Source: Candidatus Uhrbacteria bacterium (lineage in GTDB: Bacteria; Patescibacteriota; Patescibacteriia; UBA9934). From it: a DNA stretch of 17,225 nucleotides. Location: contig DOZH01000007.1 of assembly GCA_003518105.1 (NCBI GenBank), positions 19,500 to 36,724 of the forward strand, read 5' to 3'. Positions 6,535 to 12,974 of this stretch are shown here, piece after piece. Each line of letters begins with the position of its first letter. Positions within the stretch are counted from its first letter, which is position 1. The position numbers and the translations under genes were made by a program. The notes beneath the pieces were generated by a model. That model saw only the letters and a program-made list of their open reading frames with translations, was not told where the DNA came from and did not search any database.

Positions 6535-6555
6535 CTGGCGTAAGCCAGTTTTTTT
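6535..6555 (+). terminator. Terminator of tRNA-Ala
   Basis: CTGGC (6535-6539), loop GTAA and GCCAG (6544-6548) are followed by seven Ts. It lies 6 nt after the tRNA CCA end. Confidence 0.85.
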
Positions 6556-6593
6556 GAACAAACAATTTATTCTACCCATCAAGCCATTTCGTG

Positions 6594-6599
6594 TATACT
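6594..6599 (+). promoter_or_regulatory. -10 box of the L,D-transpeptidase gene
   Basis: TATACT ends 8 nt before the ATG at 6608, the same spacing as at 121 and 2219. No SD is present, so a leaderless mRNA is predicted. No good -35 was seen. Confidence 0.6.
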
Positions 6600-6607
6600 G
6601 AAAGTAT

Positions 6608-7810
6608 ATGAAATGGTTTTTTGTTTTGAGCCTCATCTCTCTCGGTCTCTTACCAAGCTTCCATGCTCAGGCTGCCACTACTAACCCCCAAGTTCGCATC
6701 GTCAATGCTAGCGGCACCACCACCTCATCTTTCACCCCGTTCTCTTCATCAACGAAAAATCTTATCGGTGGCATTGCAGCTGGCGACCTTGGTCACGACG
6801 GCGTCGCTGAAATCATTGTCGGCGCTGGCCCCGGCTCTCCGCCTAACGTCACCGTCTTCCGCCAAGATGGCTCCCAAGTCGGCAGCTTCCTCGCTTACGG
6901 ACCAGATTTCACCGGCGGTATCAACGTCGCTACCTGTGATATTGACGCTGATGGCCTAAACGAAATTATTACCGGCACGCACTTTGGTGGCGGCCCGCAA
7001 ATCATAATCTTCGACAGTTTTGGCAAACAAAAATATCCTGGTTTCTTCGCCTACGACGAATCATTTCGTGGTGGCGTGAACGTTGCTTGCGGTGACGTTG
7101 ACGCTGACGGTCAAGCCGACATCATCACCGGCCCCGGTTTAACTGGTGGACCTCACATTAAAGTCTTCAATCACCTCGGCACCATGAAGTACGAGGTCTT
7201 CAATGGTGCACCAACACTCAACACCGGCTCTTACGTCAGCTTGAGCGGCTCAACCATTCTCGCCGCTCCCGTCAGCGACCAATCAGCTATTACTAGACTA
7301 GATCTAATTCAATCAAAACTCCTCGCGGCATCTACTGTCACCACCATTACCTCTCACAATCTTTACACCACTGCCAACCTCGATCATAACTTCACCATCA
7401 CGGCCGATGTAACTAGCGATCGCTACAACGAAACAATCGCTCAATACATTAAAGTAGATCTGAGCGAACAAAAGCTCACAGCTTACGAATACGGTGTGCC
7501 AATCAACAACTTCCTTGTTTCTACAGGTGTCCCAGGTCACCCTACCCCCCTCGGCCTGACCGACGTCAAAGAAAAATTATTATGGCATGATTATAACTGG
7601 AGCTACGGCCTCAATAATCCTAATAACTACAGCATACCGCACGTAAAATATAATTTACGAATTTACGATCACATCTATCTTCATTACGCTTACTGGCACA
7701 ACAATTTTGGTTATGTTATGAGTCACGGTTGCATCAATATTAATTACGCTAACTCCGAATGGGTTTACAACTGGGCCAACGTCGGAGCGACAGTCGAGAT
7801 CATACAATAA
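6608..7810 (+). CDS. Secreted FG-GAP repeat + YkuD L,D-transpeptidase protein
   Basis: This 400-residue exported protein starts with a signal peptide (MKWFFVLSLISLGLLPSFHAQA). Residues about 50-190 hold three FG-GAP/VCBS-like repeats: GDLGHDGVAEIIVGAGPG, then CDIDADGLNEIITG, then GDVDADGQADIITGPG. The last two carry calcium-binding DxDxDG cores, and such repeats usually form beta-propeller or surface adhesive modules. The C-terminal part (about 280-400) is a YkuD L,D-transpeptidase catalytic domain with YLHYAYWHN followed by MSHGCINI, where Cys375 is the nucleophile. YkuD enzymes make 3-3 peptidoglycan crosslinks or attach proteins to the wall. The fusion suggests a wall-acting enzyme with a binding module outside the membrane. 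The gene is monocistronic between the tRNA terminator and element C. Confidence 0.88.
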   Translation: MKWFFVLSLISLGLLPSFHAQAATTNPQVRIVNASGTTTSSFTPFSSSTKNLIGGIAAGDLGHDGVAEIIVGAGPGSPPNVTVFRQDGSQVGSFLAYGPDFTGGINVATCDIDADGLNEIITGTHFGGGPQIIIFDSFGKQKYPGFFAYDESFRGGVNVACGDVDADGQADIITGPGLTGGPHIKVFNHLGTMKYEVFNGAPTLNTGSYVSLSGSTILAAPVSDQSAITRLDLIQSKLLAASTVTTITSHNLYTTANLDHNFTITADVTSDRYNETIAQYIKVDLSEQKLTAYEYGVPINNFLVSTGVPGHPTPLGLTDVKEKLLWHDYNWSYGLNNPNNYSIPHVKYNLRIYDHIYLHYAYWHNNFGYVMSHGCININYANSEWVYNWANVGATVEIIQ

Positions 7811-7929
7811 TAGTTCAGTGCCGTCATCGACAAACGAAGGTCGGCCCTGTGACGGCGCCCGAGTCAGACGAGGTGAGACGGCCGTCACGGTTGACGATCT
7901 GAGTGCGGAGAGGGCGGCACGAAACTATT
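7809..7929 (+). ncRNA. Candidate structured RNA/repeat element, copy C
   Basis: The basal stem starts inside the transpeptidase stop codon: AATAGTT (7809-7815) pairs with AACTATT (7923-7929), then GTGCCGTC (7818-7825) pairs with GGCGGCAC (7913-7920). Inside, TCGGCCCTGTG (7841-7851), the 22-nt loop 7858-7879 and ACGGTTGACGA (7887-7897) match copy B almost base for base. The apical stem GTGACGGC/GCCGTCAC (7849-7856 with 7881-7888) differs from B but still pairs. It lacks the TGTAGGAGCGAGC and GACGACGC modules of A and B. It could be the 3' UTR of the upstream mRNA or a separate RNA ending at the terminator at 7962-8001. Confidence 0.5.
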
Positions 7930-7961
7930 ATTTATCTAAAATACTTTCAATAAAATTTATC

Positions 7962-8001
7962 AAAAAAATATTCTGTAAATTTGGTACAGAATATTTTTTT
8001 T
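7962..8001 (+). terminator. Strong AT-rich terminator after element C
   Basis: A perfect 16-bp stem pairs 7962-7977 with 7985-8000 around AATTTGG. The stem ends in A7 and T7-8 runs, so it could work on either strand, but only + transcripts are expected to reach it. Confidence 0.8.
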
Positions 8002-8058
8002 AGAAAAGTTATACACACCATATAGTTGAAATTTATTTCTATCGTAAACGATTTGCAG

Positions 8059-8095
8059 TATACTATTAGTAATCGTCGTGATAGCTATCGTGACG
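8059..8095 (+). promoter_or_regulatory. Promoter with overlapping dyad, upstream of the Ala/Lys-rich gene
   Basis: TATACT (8059-8064) is a -10 box. The predicted start near 8071 is followed at once by a 22-bp dyad (8074-8095) made of CGTC/GACG arms around the perfect palindrome GATAGCTATC. This position is typical of an operator, or the dyad may fold at the 5' end of the mRNA. A smaller dyad, ATCGT-AA-ACGAT (8041-8052), lies just upstream. Confidence 0.5.
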
Positions 8096-8098
8096 AAA

Positions 8099-8127
8099 CA
8101 GAAAAAGTTTATAGAAAAACTTTTCTG
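8099..8127 (+). promoter_or_regulatory. Leader hairpin and SD site of the Ala/Lys-rich gene
   Basis: CAGAAAAAGTTT (8099-8110) pairs with AAACTTTTCTG (8117-8127) with one bulged A. It ends 7 nt before the purine-rich ribosome site AAAGGGGG (8135-8142), which lies 9 nt from the ATG at 8152. A long leader with an SD is unusual beside the leaderless genes nearby. Confidence 0.5.
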
Positions 8128-8151
8128 CTGAAAGAAAGGGGGTGTATATTT

Positions 8152-8283
8152 ATGGCAGCCGCAAAAAAGGCCGCGAAGAAAGCAGCACCTAAGCGTAAGG
8201 TAGCAGCTAAGAAAGTAGTAGCAAAAAAGACAGTCAAGAAAGCCGCCCCAAAACGTAAGGTAGCTAAGAAAGCTCGCGCATAA
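8152..8283 (+). CDS. Small Ala/Lys-rich histone H1-tail-like protein
   Basis: This 43-residue protein is made almost only of Ala, Lys, Arg, Val and Pro. AAPKRKVA occurs twice (about residues 11-18 and 31-38), separated by KKVVAKK-type blocks. The composition and PKRK/AAKK repeats match the C-terminal tails of histone H1 and bacterial H1-like or HU-tail proteins, which bind and compact nucleic acid without a fixed fold. I infer a nucleoid- or RNA-binding role. The ATG at 8152 is chosen because it has a good SD. The frame stays open upstream to a TTG at 8026, but that stretch holds the promoter and leader hairpin. The gene is monocistronic, with its own promoter and terminator, and is likely strongly expressed. 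Confidence 0.75.
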   Translation: MAAAKKAAKKAAPKRKVAAKKVVAKKTVKKAAPKRKVAKKARA

Positions 8284-8297
8284 CTTGCGTAGCTTAA

Positions 8298-8365
8298 AAA
8301 AATATTCGTTACGAGATGAGCATCACATATGTATGCTTATCGCCGTGACGAATATTTTTATTTTT
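8298..8365 (+). terminator. Long terminator of the Ala/Lys-rich gene
   Basis: A 16-bp outer stem (8298-8313 with 8344-8359, one G·U) encloses a second stem, GATGAGCAT/ATGCTTATC, and T runs reach 8365. It is far longer than a terminator needs, so it may also protect the 3' end of the mRNA. Confidence 0.8.
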
Positions 8366-8372
8366 GAAACAT

Positions 8373-8402
8373 AAAAGAGGCCCCACCGCAGTGGAGCCCC
8401 TC
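8373..8402 (-). terminator. Terminator of the orphan 8419 gene
   Basis: On the - strand a 12-bp stem (8391-8402 with 8375-8386, including G·U pairs) has loop TGCG and ends in TTTT. It stands back to back with the + strand terminator at 8298-8365. Confidence 0.7.
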
Positions 8403-8418
8403 GGGGACGACGACGCGA

Positions 8419-8883
8419 CTAACGACTGAAATCAACAGCCGCCACGTCTCCGCGCTTGAACCGCTTATCAAGAACGGTCACTTGCTCGTACCAACCACTC
8501 GCTCCGTAGCACATGCCCCGCACTCCAGCAGACCCAAAGGCATGGCCAGGTGCTCCATAGTAGTGGTCACCCCAGAAGCTCACGCATTCATAGGATTGCC
8601 ACTCGACTGGGATCTCGTCAGTATGAGCGAGGTACCACTCAAGCACGTTTGCCCGCAGCACCTGCACGTTGTTGTTGGTCAACCATGCCCGCAACTCGCT
8701 GCCGAACATACCCCAGCGTTTTGACTGCCCCGGAGCGACCCTCACGTTGGTCAGCCGAACATCGTAGTCGGCGCTCATCACGCGCGAGCCGATGGTGTGC
8801 TGCTGCTCCGCTCCCCGCGGCAAGCGCAACCTTCGTGGCGTAGTCGAATCGACACTACAATCAACAATAAATGACGTTTTCAT
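8419..8883 (-). CDS. Hypothetical protein, aromatic/glycine-rich C-terminus
   Basis: This 154-residue soluble protein has no signal peptide or membrane segment, and I do not recognise the family. The N-terminal half is Arg-rich (STTPRRLRLPRGAEQQ, about residues 13-28). The C-terminal half is rich in Trp, Tyr and Gly (SFWGDHYYGAPGHAFGSAG and MCYGASGWYEQ, about 102-134) and ends with a basic/acidic tail (LDKRFKRGDVAAVDFSR). An SD, AGGAAG, lies 7 nt before the ATG. By eye the gene is clearly more GC-rich than the endonuclease gene next to it. It resembles the genes at 11002 and 12975 in this, in its SD start, and in having CGCGT plus a GC hairpin straight after the stop. Confidence 0.6.
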   Translation of the reverse strand: MKTSFIVDCSVDSTTPRRLRLPRGAEQQHTIGSRVMSADYDVRLTNVRVAPGQSKRWGMFGSELRAWLTNNNVQVLRANVLEWYLAHTDEIPVEWQSYECVSFWGDHYYGAPGHAFGSAGVRGMCYGASGWYEQVTVLDKRFKRGDVAAVDFSR

Positions 8884-8902
8884 GGAATCTTCCTTGTGGC
8901 TG

Positions 8903-8933
8903 CCTCAAATGAGCTTGAGGACCTAATATACTA
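8903..8933 (-). promoter_or_regulatory. Promoter and leader dyad of the orphan gene
   Basis: On the - strand TAGTATATT (8925-8933) offers a -10 box, followed by the perfect inverted repeat CCTCAA-N6-TTGAGG (8903-8920), which would lie at the start of the leader. It could be an operator or a leader hairpin. Confidence 0.4.
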
Positions 8934-8966
8934 TTACAAAATGAACTCTCGGTCAAATGAAAACAT

Positions 8967-10223
8967 CTACGACAGCTTCTTTCGCAGGGCTTTTTCGGCG
9001 GCAGTGAAAATCTTAACTTTACCAAAAACACCATCATAGCCGGAGGTAATGTTTACCTGACCCAGACGCATACGTTCAATTGCTTGACTAATGGATGGCG
9101 TCGACGAGACAGTAATTAATGAGATAGGACAGTCAAGCAAAATGTGGAATTCGTTCCCCACCTCACTAATCATCTTCTCATACATCGCTTGTACCTTCAC
9201 ACTACTCGTCGATGCCACACCAAGCGACTCAGCAATAATTTCCTGCAACGGCACAATGGATTTATACGGCACGCTATTTTTCGGCAGCACCTTATTCGGT
9301 CTATCCGCCAAATCATTAATTCGCGACAACACGCCAACGGTAATTACTCCCCCACACTTTGGACACCTCCCCTTCAATCGTCGAGTCTCCTCCGGTTCAC
9401 AACTAAAACCACATGGCGCATGACCGTCCAAATAGTACTTCCCTTCTTGCGGGAAGAACTCAATCGTATACTTAAACGCCGCCGTATCTTTTTCTTTCAG
9501 GATCCGCATGAATTCATTGTAGGAAAACTTCTCAGGTTCAATCTCAAACACATTTGCCTCGCGTCCAAAATTACGCGGACTATGTGCATCGGAGTTTGAT
9601 ATCAGCATCACACTGTCCAGTTGCTTCAACTGACGGTTCATCAGCGGATCACTCGACAATCCCGTCTCTACTGCATAAATATACGGAGTCATCTCCCCGA
9701 AGCACTCCTCAATCGAATCAAAACCCGACTTACTTCCAAACACACTAAACCACGGCGTCCAAGCATGCGCCGGAATCATCACGATATTATCGTCGAGACT
9801 CTTAAATACTTTATACAGCTCCTCGCTATCAAATCCAAGTATTGGTCTGCCATCACTCTTCCGGTTAGCGCCATTATTATCGAGCCACTTATTTATCTTT
9901 CTTACTGCCTCGAGACTCGGAGCCAAAATAATATTATGAATCCTCCTCACCTTCCCTCCCCTTTTATAAATCTGTGACACCTCAGCCGTCAGCATATACC
10001 GCATCTTCGGATACATTCCAGACCGCAATCTAAACAAACCCTGCTCCGTCTCCTCTAATTGTTCCTCTATCTCCCGAAACCACACCGGATGTGTAAAATC
10101 TGCCGTGCCGAGCACATTCACGCCCTTCTTCTCACACCACAAAGCATTATTCTTGAGCGTCAACTCAGCCGAGCAAGCCCGCGAAAATCTAGAGTGCAAA
10201 TGCCAGTCAGTAATTACTCTCAT
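8967..10223 (-). CDS. Endonuclease Q family protein (PHP domain)
   Basis: This 418-residue protein matches the endonuclease Q (TIGR00375-type) family. It has an N-terminal PHP metal-binding domain with DWHLHSRFSRA (residues 6-16), GTADFTHPVW (about 39-48), LTAEVSQIY (about 78-86), RIHNIILAPS, MIPAHAWTPWFSVFGS and ISNSDAHSP supplying His, Asp and Glu ligands. A Cys-rich zinc-binding segment follows (APCGFSC, then GRCPKCGG) and then a helical C-terminus. EndoQ nicks DNA 5' of deaminated bases such as hypoxanthine and uracil, acting in DNA repair; this is family knowledge. The ATG at 10223 is preferred over a TTG two codons upstream. There is no SD, and a TAATCT box (10233-10238) 9 nt upstream suggests a leaderless mRNA. 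Confidence 0.88.
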   Translation of the reverse strand: MRVITDWHLHSRFSRACSAELTLKNNALWCEKKGVNVLGTADFTHPVWFREIEEQLEETEQGLFRLRSGMYPKMRYMLTAEVSQIYKRGGKVRRIHNIILAPSLEAVRKINKWLDNNGANRKSDGRPILGFDSEELYKVFKSLDDNIVMIPAHAWTPWFSVFGSKSGFDSIEECFGEMTPYIYAVETGLSSDPLMNRQLKQLDSVMLISNSDAHSPRNFGREANVFEIEPEKFSYNEFMRILKEKDTAAFKYTIEFFPQEGKYYLDGHAPCGFSCEPEETRRLKGRCPKCGGVITVGVLSRINDLADRPNKVLPKNSVPYKSIVPLQEIIAESLGVASTSSVKVQAMYEKMISEVGNEFHILLDCPISLITVSSTPSISQAIERMRLGQVNITSGYDGVFGKVKIFTAAEKALRKKLS

Positions 10224-10232
10224 AAACAATCT

Positions 10233-10238
10233 AGATTA
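10233..10238 (-). promoter_or_regulatory. Possible -10 box of the endonuclease Q gene
   Basis: TAATCT on the - strand ends 9 nt before the ATG at 10223. No SD lies between. Confidence 0.4.
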
Positions 10239-10295
10239 TTTTTTCTCTATCATTTTCTATCCATCTTTGCGTGCATCGCGAAGCAATCTTCTTTT

Positions 10296-10913
10296 CTAAA
10301 TCATCGTCAATACCTTACGATGTAGGTACCACGTCGTCACATAAACAACCGCTCCGTTAAAGAGAAAGAACCCACCCACCGTAATTGACCTAGCTACCAA
10401 TACGTGCACCACGCTATAGAAAAACGACAGACCAAGCAGTACAATCACAGCCAACACAATAACAGACCAACGTTTCGACAACGGCCAAGCCTCAGCCACA
10501 AGTACGATTACCGCCCACAGAATAAATCTAAAAGCTCCAATCAAAAATAGACAAACACTCATCGTGGCCACCATTACCAAGGTCGACGTCCGGAGTGCCA
10601 CCTTCTTCATCACACCCCGCAACCTCGCCACCCCGAACATCAGGAGCAATCCTAGCACCCACAGCGCCACCACCTGCCACAGTGCGTCACGCAACAAGCT
10701 GGTCAACACACCAATACCACGAGCTCCCATTAAAGCGCTCGTTAACCGCATGAACACCGCTAAACCAGCTATCGGCAACAACCCATAAGCGACTCCCACC
10801 ACCAATGCTCCGAGAGATAAACTTCTCGACACCCCATCGAGTCTCACCACGTCTGCCCAATAATCTTTAAACTTACCAACCCAATAACCTCTAATTTTCA
10901 ACCAAATTTCCAT
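10296..10913 (-). CDS. Integral membrane protein of unknown function
   Basis: This 205-residue protein has a short amphipathic, Trp/Lys-rich N-terminus followed by about six hydrophobic helices: roughly 32-57, 78-98, 111-126, 128-143, 148-173 and 179-197. Loops are short and basic (ARLRGVMKKVALR, WPLSKRWS). No catalytic or transport motif is recognised. A strong SD, AGGAGG (10924-10929), lies 10 nt before the ATG at 10913 and only 1 nt before an in-frame ATG at 10922, so 10913 is preferred. However, a TACAAT box (10931-10936) is 8 nt before 10922, so a leaderless start there is also possible. It lies 72 nt upstream of the endonuclease start with no clear terminator between. Confidence 0.7.
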   Translation of the reverse strand: MEIWLKIRGYWVGKFKDYWADVVRLDGVSRSLSLGALVVGVAYGLLPIAGLAVFMRLTSALMGARGIGVLTSLLRDALWQVVALWVLGLLLMFGVARLRGVMKKVALRTSTLVMVATMSVCLFLIGAFRFILWAVIVLVAEAWPLSKRWSVIVLAVIVLLGLSFFYSVVHVLVARSITVGGFFLFNGAVVYVTTWYLHRKVLTMI

Positions 10914-10961
10914 TATTTTCATACCTCCTAATTGTACTCAAAAGCTACATTAAAGCGAAGA

Positions 10962-10989
10962 CCCCGCACCGCTCAAGAGCAGCACGGGG
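10962..10989 (-). other. GC-rich hairpin after the HAD gene
   Basis: A 13-bp imperfect stem (10977-10989 with 10962-10974, three G·U pairs) follows the HAD stop by 12 nt on the - strand. The following T run is weak (TCTTCGCTTT), so it is a poor intrinsic terminator or a 3'-end stabiliser. Confidence 0.5.
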
Positions 10990-11001
10990 CCACGGACGCG
11001 T

Positions 11002-11655
11002 CTAACAGCCACCATGAGAGCGGCGGCGAACGAGGAAATCGAGGATCTCTTCAGTGGAGGTGGCTACCGCCCACAAGCGATTATCACCTTCGTGTTCGCC
11101 AAACAGGTCACGTTCACTCCACCGCACACGCAGGAGGAACGCCATCGGCGCATGTTGTCGGATGCCCTTGAGGTCCTCGGGATTATCATCTACCACAGCC
11201 AGGCCACTGCCGTTGCCGTAGATATTCGCAATCACCTCGCCCTTCACGCCATGTGGCGACACGAAGTGACGGTGCGGCTCGATGATATCACCATGTAGAT
11301 CACTCACCGCCGCGAATTTGTCCTGCTGATGAGCGATAACACCGCGGGTAATCAACCCCTGAACGTTACCGGCGACCGTACAGCGGTGAACAACTCTCGC
11401 CATACCTGAGAACAGGAACTGATTCGCCTCGCGACCACCCACCTCGCGGTAGAGTCGCATCTGCTCCTCGCGTTCGACACCTTTGAAACCAATATGCTCG
11501 AGCAGGCCCTCGAAGCTATAATCCGTCTCCATCCGATCGGCAATCTCATAAAATGCACCCACGCTCTGCTCCGTGGCCTTGGCGAGATGCTCGAGCGCAA
11601 GCCTGGTATGAAGCCAGGTACGGAACAAGGTGTTGTCAAAGTCCCATAGGATCAT
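11002..11655 (-). CDS. HAD-superfamily hydrolase
   Basis: This 217-residue protein has the HAD core. Motif I, WDFDNTLF (residues 4-11), carries nucleophile Asp5 and Asp7; a helical cap spans about 15-85; motif II, LITRG, lies near 117; a Lys is found in HGVKGEVI; and motif III, AVVDDNPEDL (about 155-164), carries the Mg-binding Asp pair. This predicts a phosphatase or related phosphotransfer enzyme with unknown substrate. Start choice: GGAG lies 6 nt before the ATG at 11655, while the upstream in-frame starts at 11661, 11667 and 11724 lack a suitable SD. The gene is GC-rich by eye, like those at 8419 and 12975. It sits between a Gfo/Idh oxidoreductase and a membrane protein, and no pathway is evident. 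Confidence 0.82.
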   Translation of the reverse strand: MILWDFDNTLFRTWLHTRLALEHLAKATEQSVGAFYEIADRMETDYSFEGLLEHIGFKGVEREEQMRLYREVGGREANQFLFSGMARVVHRCTVAGNVQGLITRGVIAHQQDKFAAVSDLHGDIIEPHRHFVSPHGVKGEVIANIYGNGSGLAVVDDNPEDLKGIRQHAPMAFLLRVRWSERDLFGEHEGDNRLWAVATSTEEILDFLVRRRSHGGC

Positions 11656-11711
11656 TGTCATCTCCATAACGTGTTCATACCGACAATAAGACGGGATGCG
11701 AGCATTACTCG

Positions 11712-11772
11712 GTTCAGTATTCAAAAAACTTCAGTACTGAACGGAGTAGAGCTTAGCGCAAGGCCAAGCTCT
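11712..11772 (-). terminator. Two inverted repeats between Gfo/Idh and HAD genes
   Basis: Just after the oxidoreductase stop on the - strand, AGAGCTT (11766-11772) pairs with AAGCTCT (11748-11754). Next, GTTCAGTA (11735-11742) and TACTGAAC (11712-11719) flank a segment that contains T6. The first hairpin or the T6-containing palindrome may terminate the oxidoreductase mRNA; the second repeat could also be an operator for the HAD gene. Confidence 0.4.
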
Positions 11773-11790
11773 CCGAATAAAATATCTTTT

Positions 11791-12882
11791 TTACGATATT
11801 TCTACCCAAGCCCCGTCCTGCTTCGCACTCTCATAACAAGCGTTACCCACCGTGAACGCTCGCAAACCGTCTTTAACTGTCGGTGACAAAGCATTACCCT
11901 CAAGCAAATTTCGCACAAACCAATAATCTTGTATAGCGTAATAATCACTAACAAACAACATGTCCTCACGGTTACTCAAATCCTTAAACAGCGGCTCATT
12001 CACCACCATCTGGTACAAATCTGGCCGTTCGAGCTTAGCCTCAGACACAGCATCACGGACTGTAATGTGGTGCATGTCATAAGTATCAAGCGTAATCAAA
12101 GCCTTGTTGAAAAAAATCTCAAAGTGCCTAATCGACTGATGCGCCGGAATATCATGCCAAATGTGCACCATGTTTCCGGTCACTCCACTCGCAAATTCCA
12201 AACGCACCTCCATGTAATCCTCAATCCCTTCGTAACCAGCAAAATTATTAGAACGAGCTGATACGCGTTTTACCTTTCCAAACAACCACTCAAATAAATC
12301 CAAATCATGAATACCATGCTCAATCAAGACACCTGCACCAGCCAAATCAACCTTACTCCGCCAATCAGTAAAATGTGAAATACCCTTAATCGGGAACATT
12401 TGATCATCACGCAAAACAATTGTGCGTAACGCTGATTCTCTCGAACGTTCGGCCAACAACTTCTTTAAGGCATGATACGTTGGTGCGTATCGCAAGACAA
12501 AACCAACTTGGTTCGGTACACCTGAACCTTCCAAAATATCGCTCACAGCTTGAGCCTGCTGCATGGACACAGCAAACGGCTTCTCAAAAAATATTGCCTT
12601 ACCTAAATCAGCCGCCCGCTTGATCACGTCAATATGAAATTTCGTCGGCAAGCAACTAAAAATTACATTTATATTCGGATCATCAATCACTGAATTAATA
12701 TCATCCGTAAAACGACCAATCTCAAAGTCGCGAGCAGCATTCTCTGCTGCTTCTAAATTTTTGTCAGCAATCGCGGCAATAACCAACTTATCACCGAACA
12801 TTGGGCGTACTAGGCGCAAACTCCGTGCATGTTCACGACCAATATAACCAGCTCCGATGATACCAATAACTATTTTTTCCAT
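11791..12882 (-). CDS. Gfo/Idh/MocA-family oxidoreductase
   Basis: This 363-residue protein has an N-terminal Rossmann domain with VIGIIGAGYIGREHARSL (5-22) and AIADKN (37-42), where Asp40 favours NAD(H). The family signature EKPFAVS (100-106) holds the catalytic-site Lys101. The C-terminal alpha/beta domain contains GAGVLIEHGIHDLDLFEWLFG (about 183-203), with the His/Asp pair typical of the family's active site. These enzymes oxidise or reduce sugars, inositols or nucleotide sugars with NAD(P). Inositol dehydrogenase-like activity is possible given the IolC-like genes elsewhere in the window, but nothing links them directly. There is no SD; TGA-TATAAA lies 6 nt before the ATG, suggesting a leaderless mRNA. 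It lies downstream of a glycosyltransferase gene. Confidence 0.87.
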   Translation of the reverse strand: MEKIVIGIIGAGYIGREHARSLRLVRPMFGDKLVIAAIADKNLEAAENAARDFEIGRFTDDINSVIDDPNINVIFSCLPTKFHIDVIKRAADLGKAIFFEKPFAVSMQQAQAVSDILEGSGVPNQVGFVLRYAPTYHALKKLLAERSRESALRTIVLRDDQMFPIKGISHFTDWRSKVDLAGAGVLIEHGIHDLDLFEWLFGKVKRVSARSNNFAGYEGIEDYMEVRLEFASGVTGNMVHIWHDIPAHQSIRHFEIFFNKALITLDTYDMHHITVRDAVSEAKLERPDLYQMVVNEPLFKDLSNREDMLFVSDYYAIQDYWFVRNLLEGNALSPTVKDGLRAFTVGNACYESAKQDGAWVEIS

Positions 12883-12922
12883 ATTATATTTATATCAAAG
12901 CGCAAAATAATATTTATATTAT
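12883..12922 (-). promoter_or_regulatory. Promoter region of the Gfo/Idh gene
   Basis: On the - strand an extended -10, TGA-TATAAA (12889-12897), is followed 6 nt later by the ATG. Upstream is an AT inverted repeat, ATAATAT-N2-ATATTAT (12907-12922), which sits in the -35 region and could be an operator. Confidence 0.45.
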
Positions 12923-12934
12923 TCTCTGCCTTGA

Positions 12935-12968
12935 TGGGGTACGAGAACTCTGCAGTCCTCGCACCCCA
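12935..12968 (-). other. GC-rich 15-bp hairpin after the glycosyltransferase gene
   Basis: On the - strand 12954-12968 pairs with 12935-12949 (two G·U pairs) around a 4-nt loop, starting 6 nt after the stop codon. No T run follows, so it does not look like a standard intrinsic terminator. Confidence 0.55.
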
Positions 12969-12974
12969 CACGCG

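Noticed and set aside
6407..6636. Open frames on both strands across the tRNA (one with NSSVGRASALQAEGPGFES)
   Set aside because: This is the well-known spurious translation of a tRNA gene.
8009..8017. DnaA box TTATACACA, possible replication origin
   Set aside because: It is a single match (with only a loose one near 16692), with no dnaA/dnaN genes nearby; the strand arrangement is convergent, not divergent.
8314..8343. dif/Xer site in the palindrome inside the terminator at the strand switch
   Set aside because: The arms and 9-bp centre do not match the 11-6-11 dif layout; it is simply the inner stem of the terminator.
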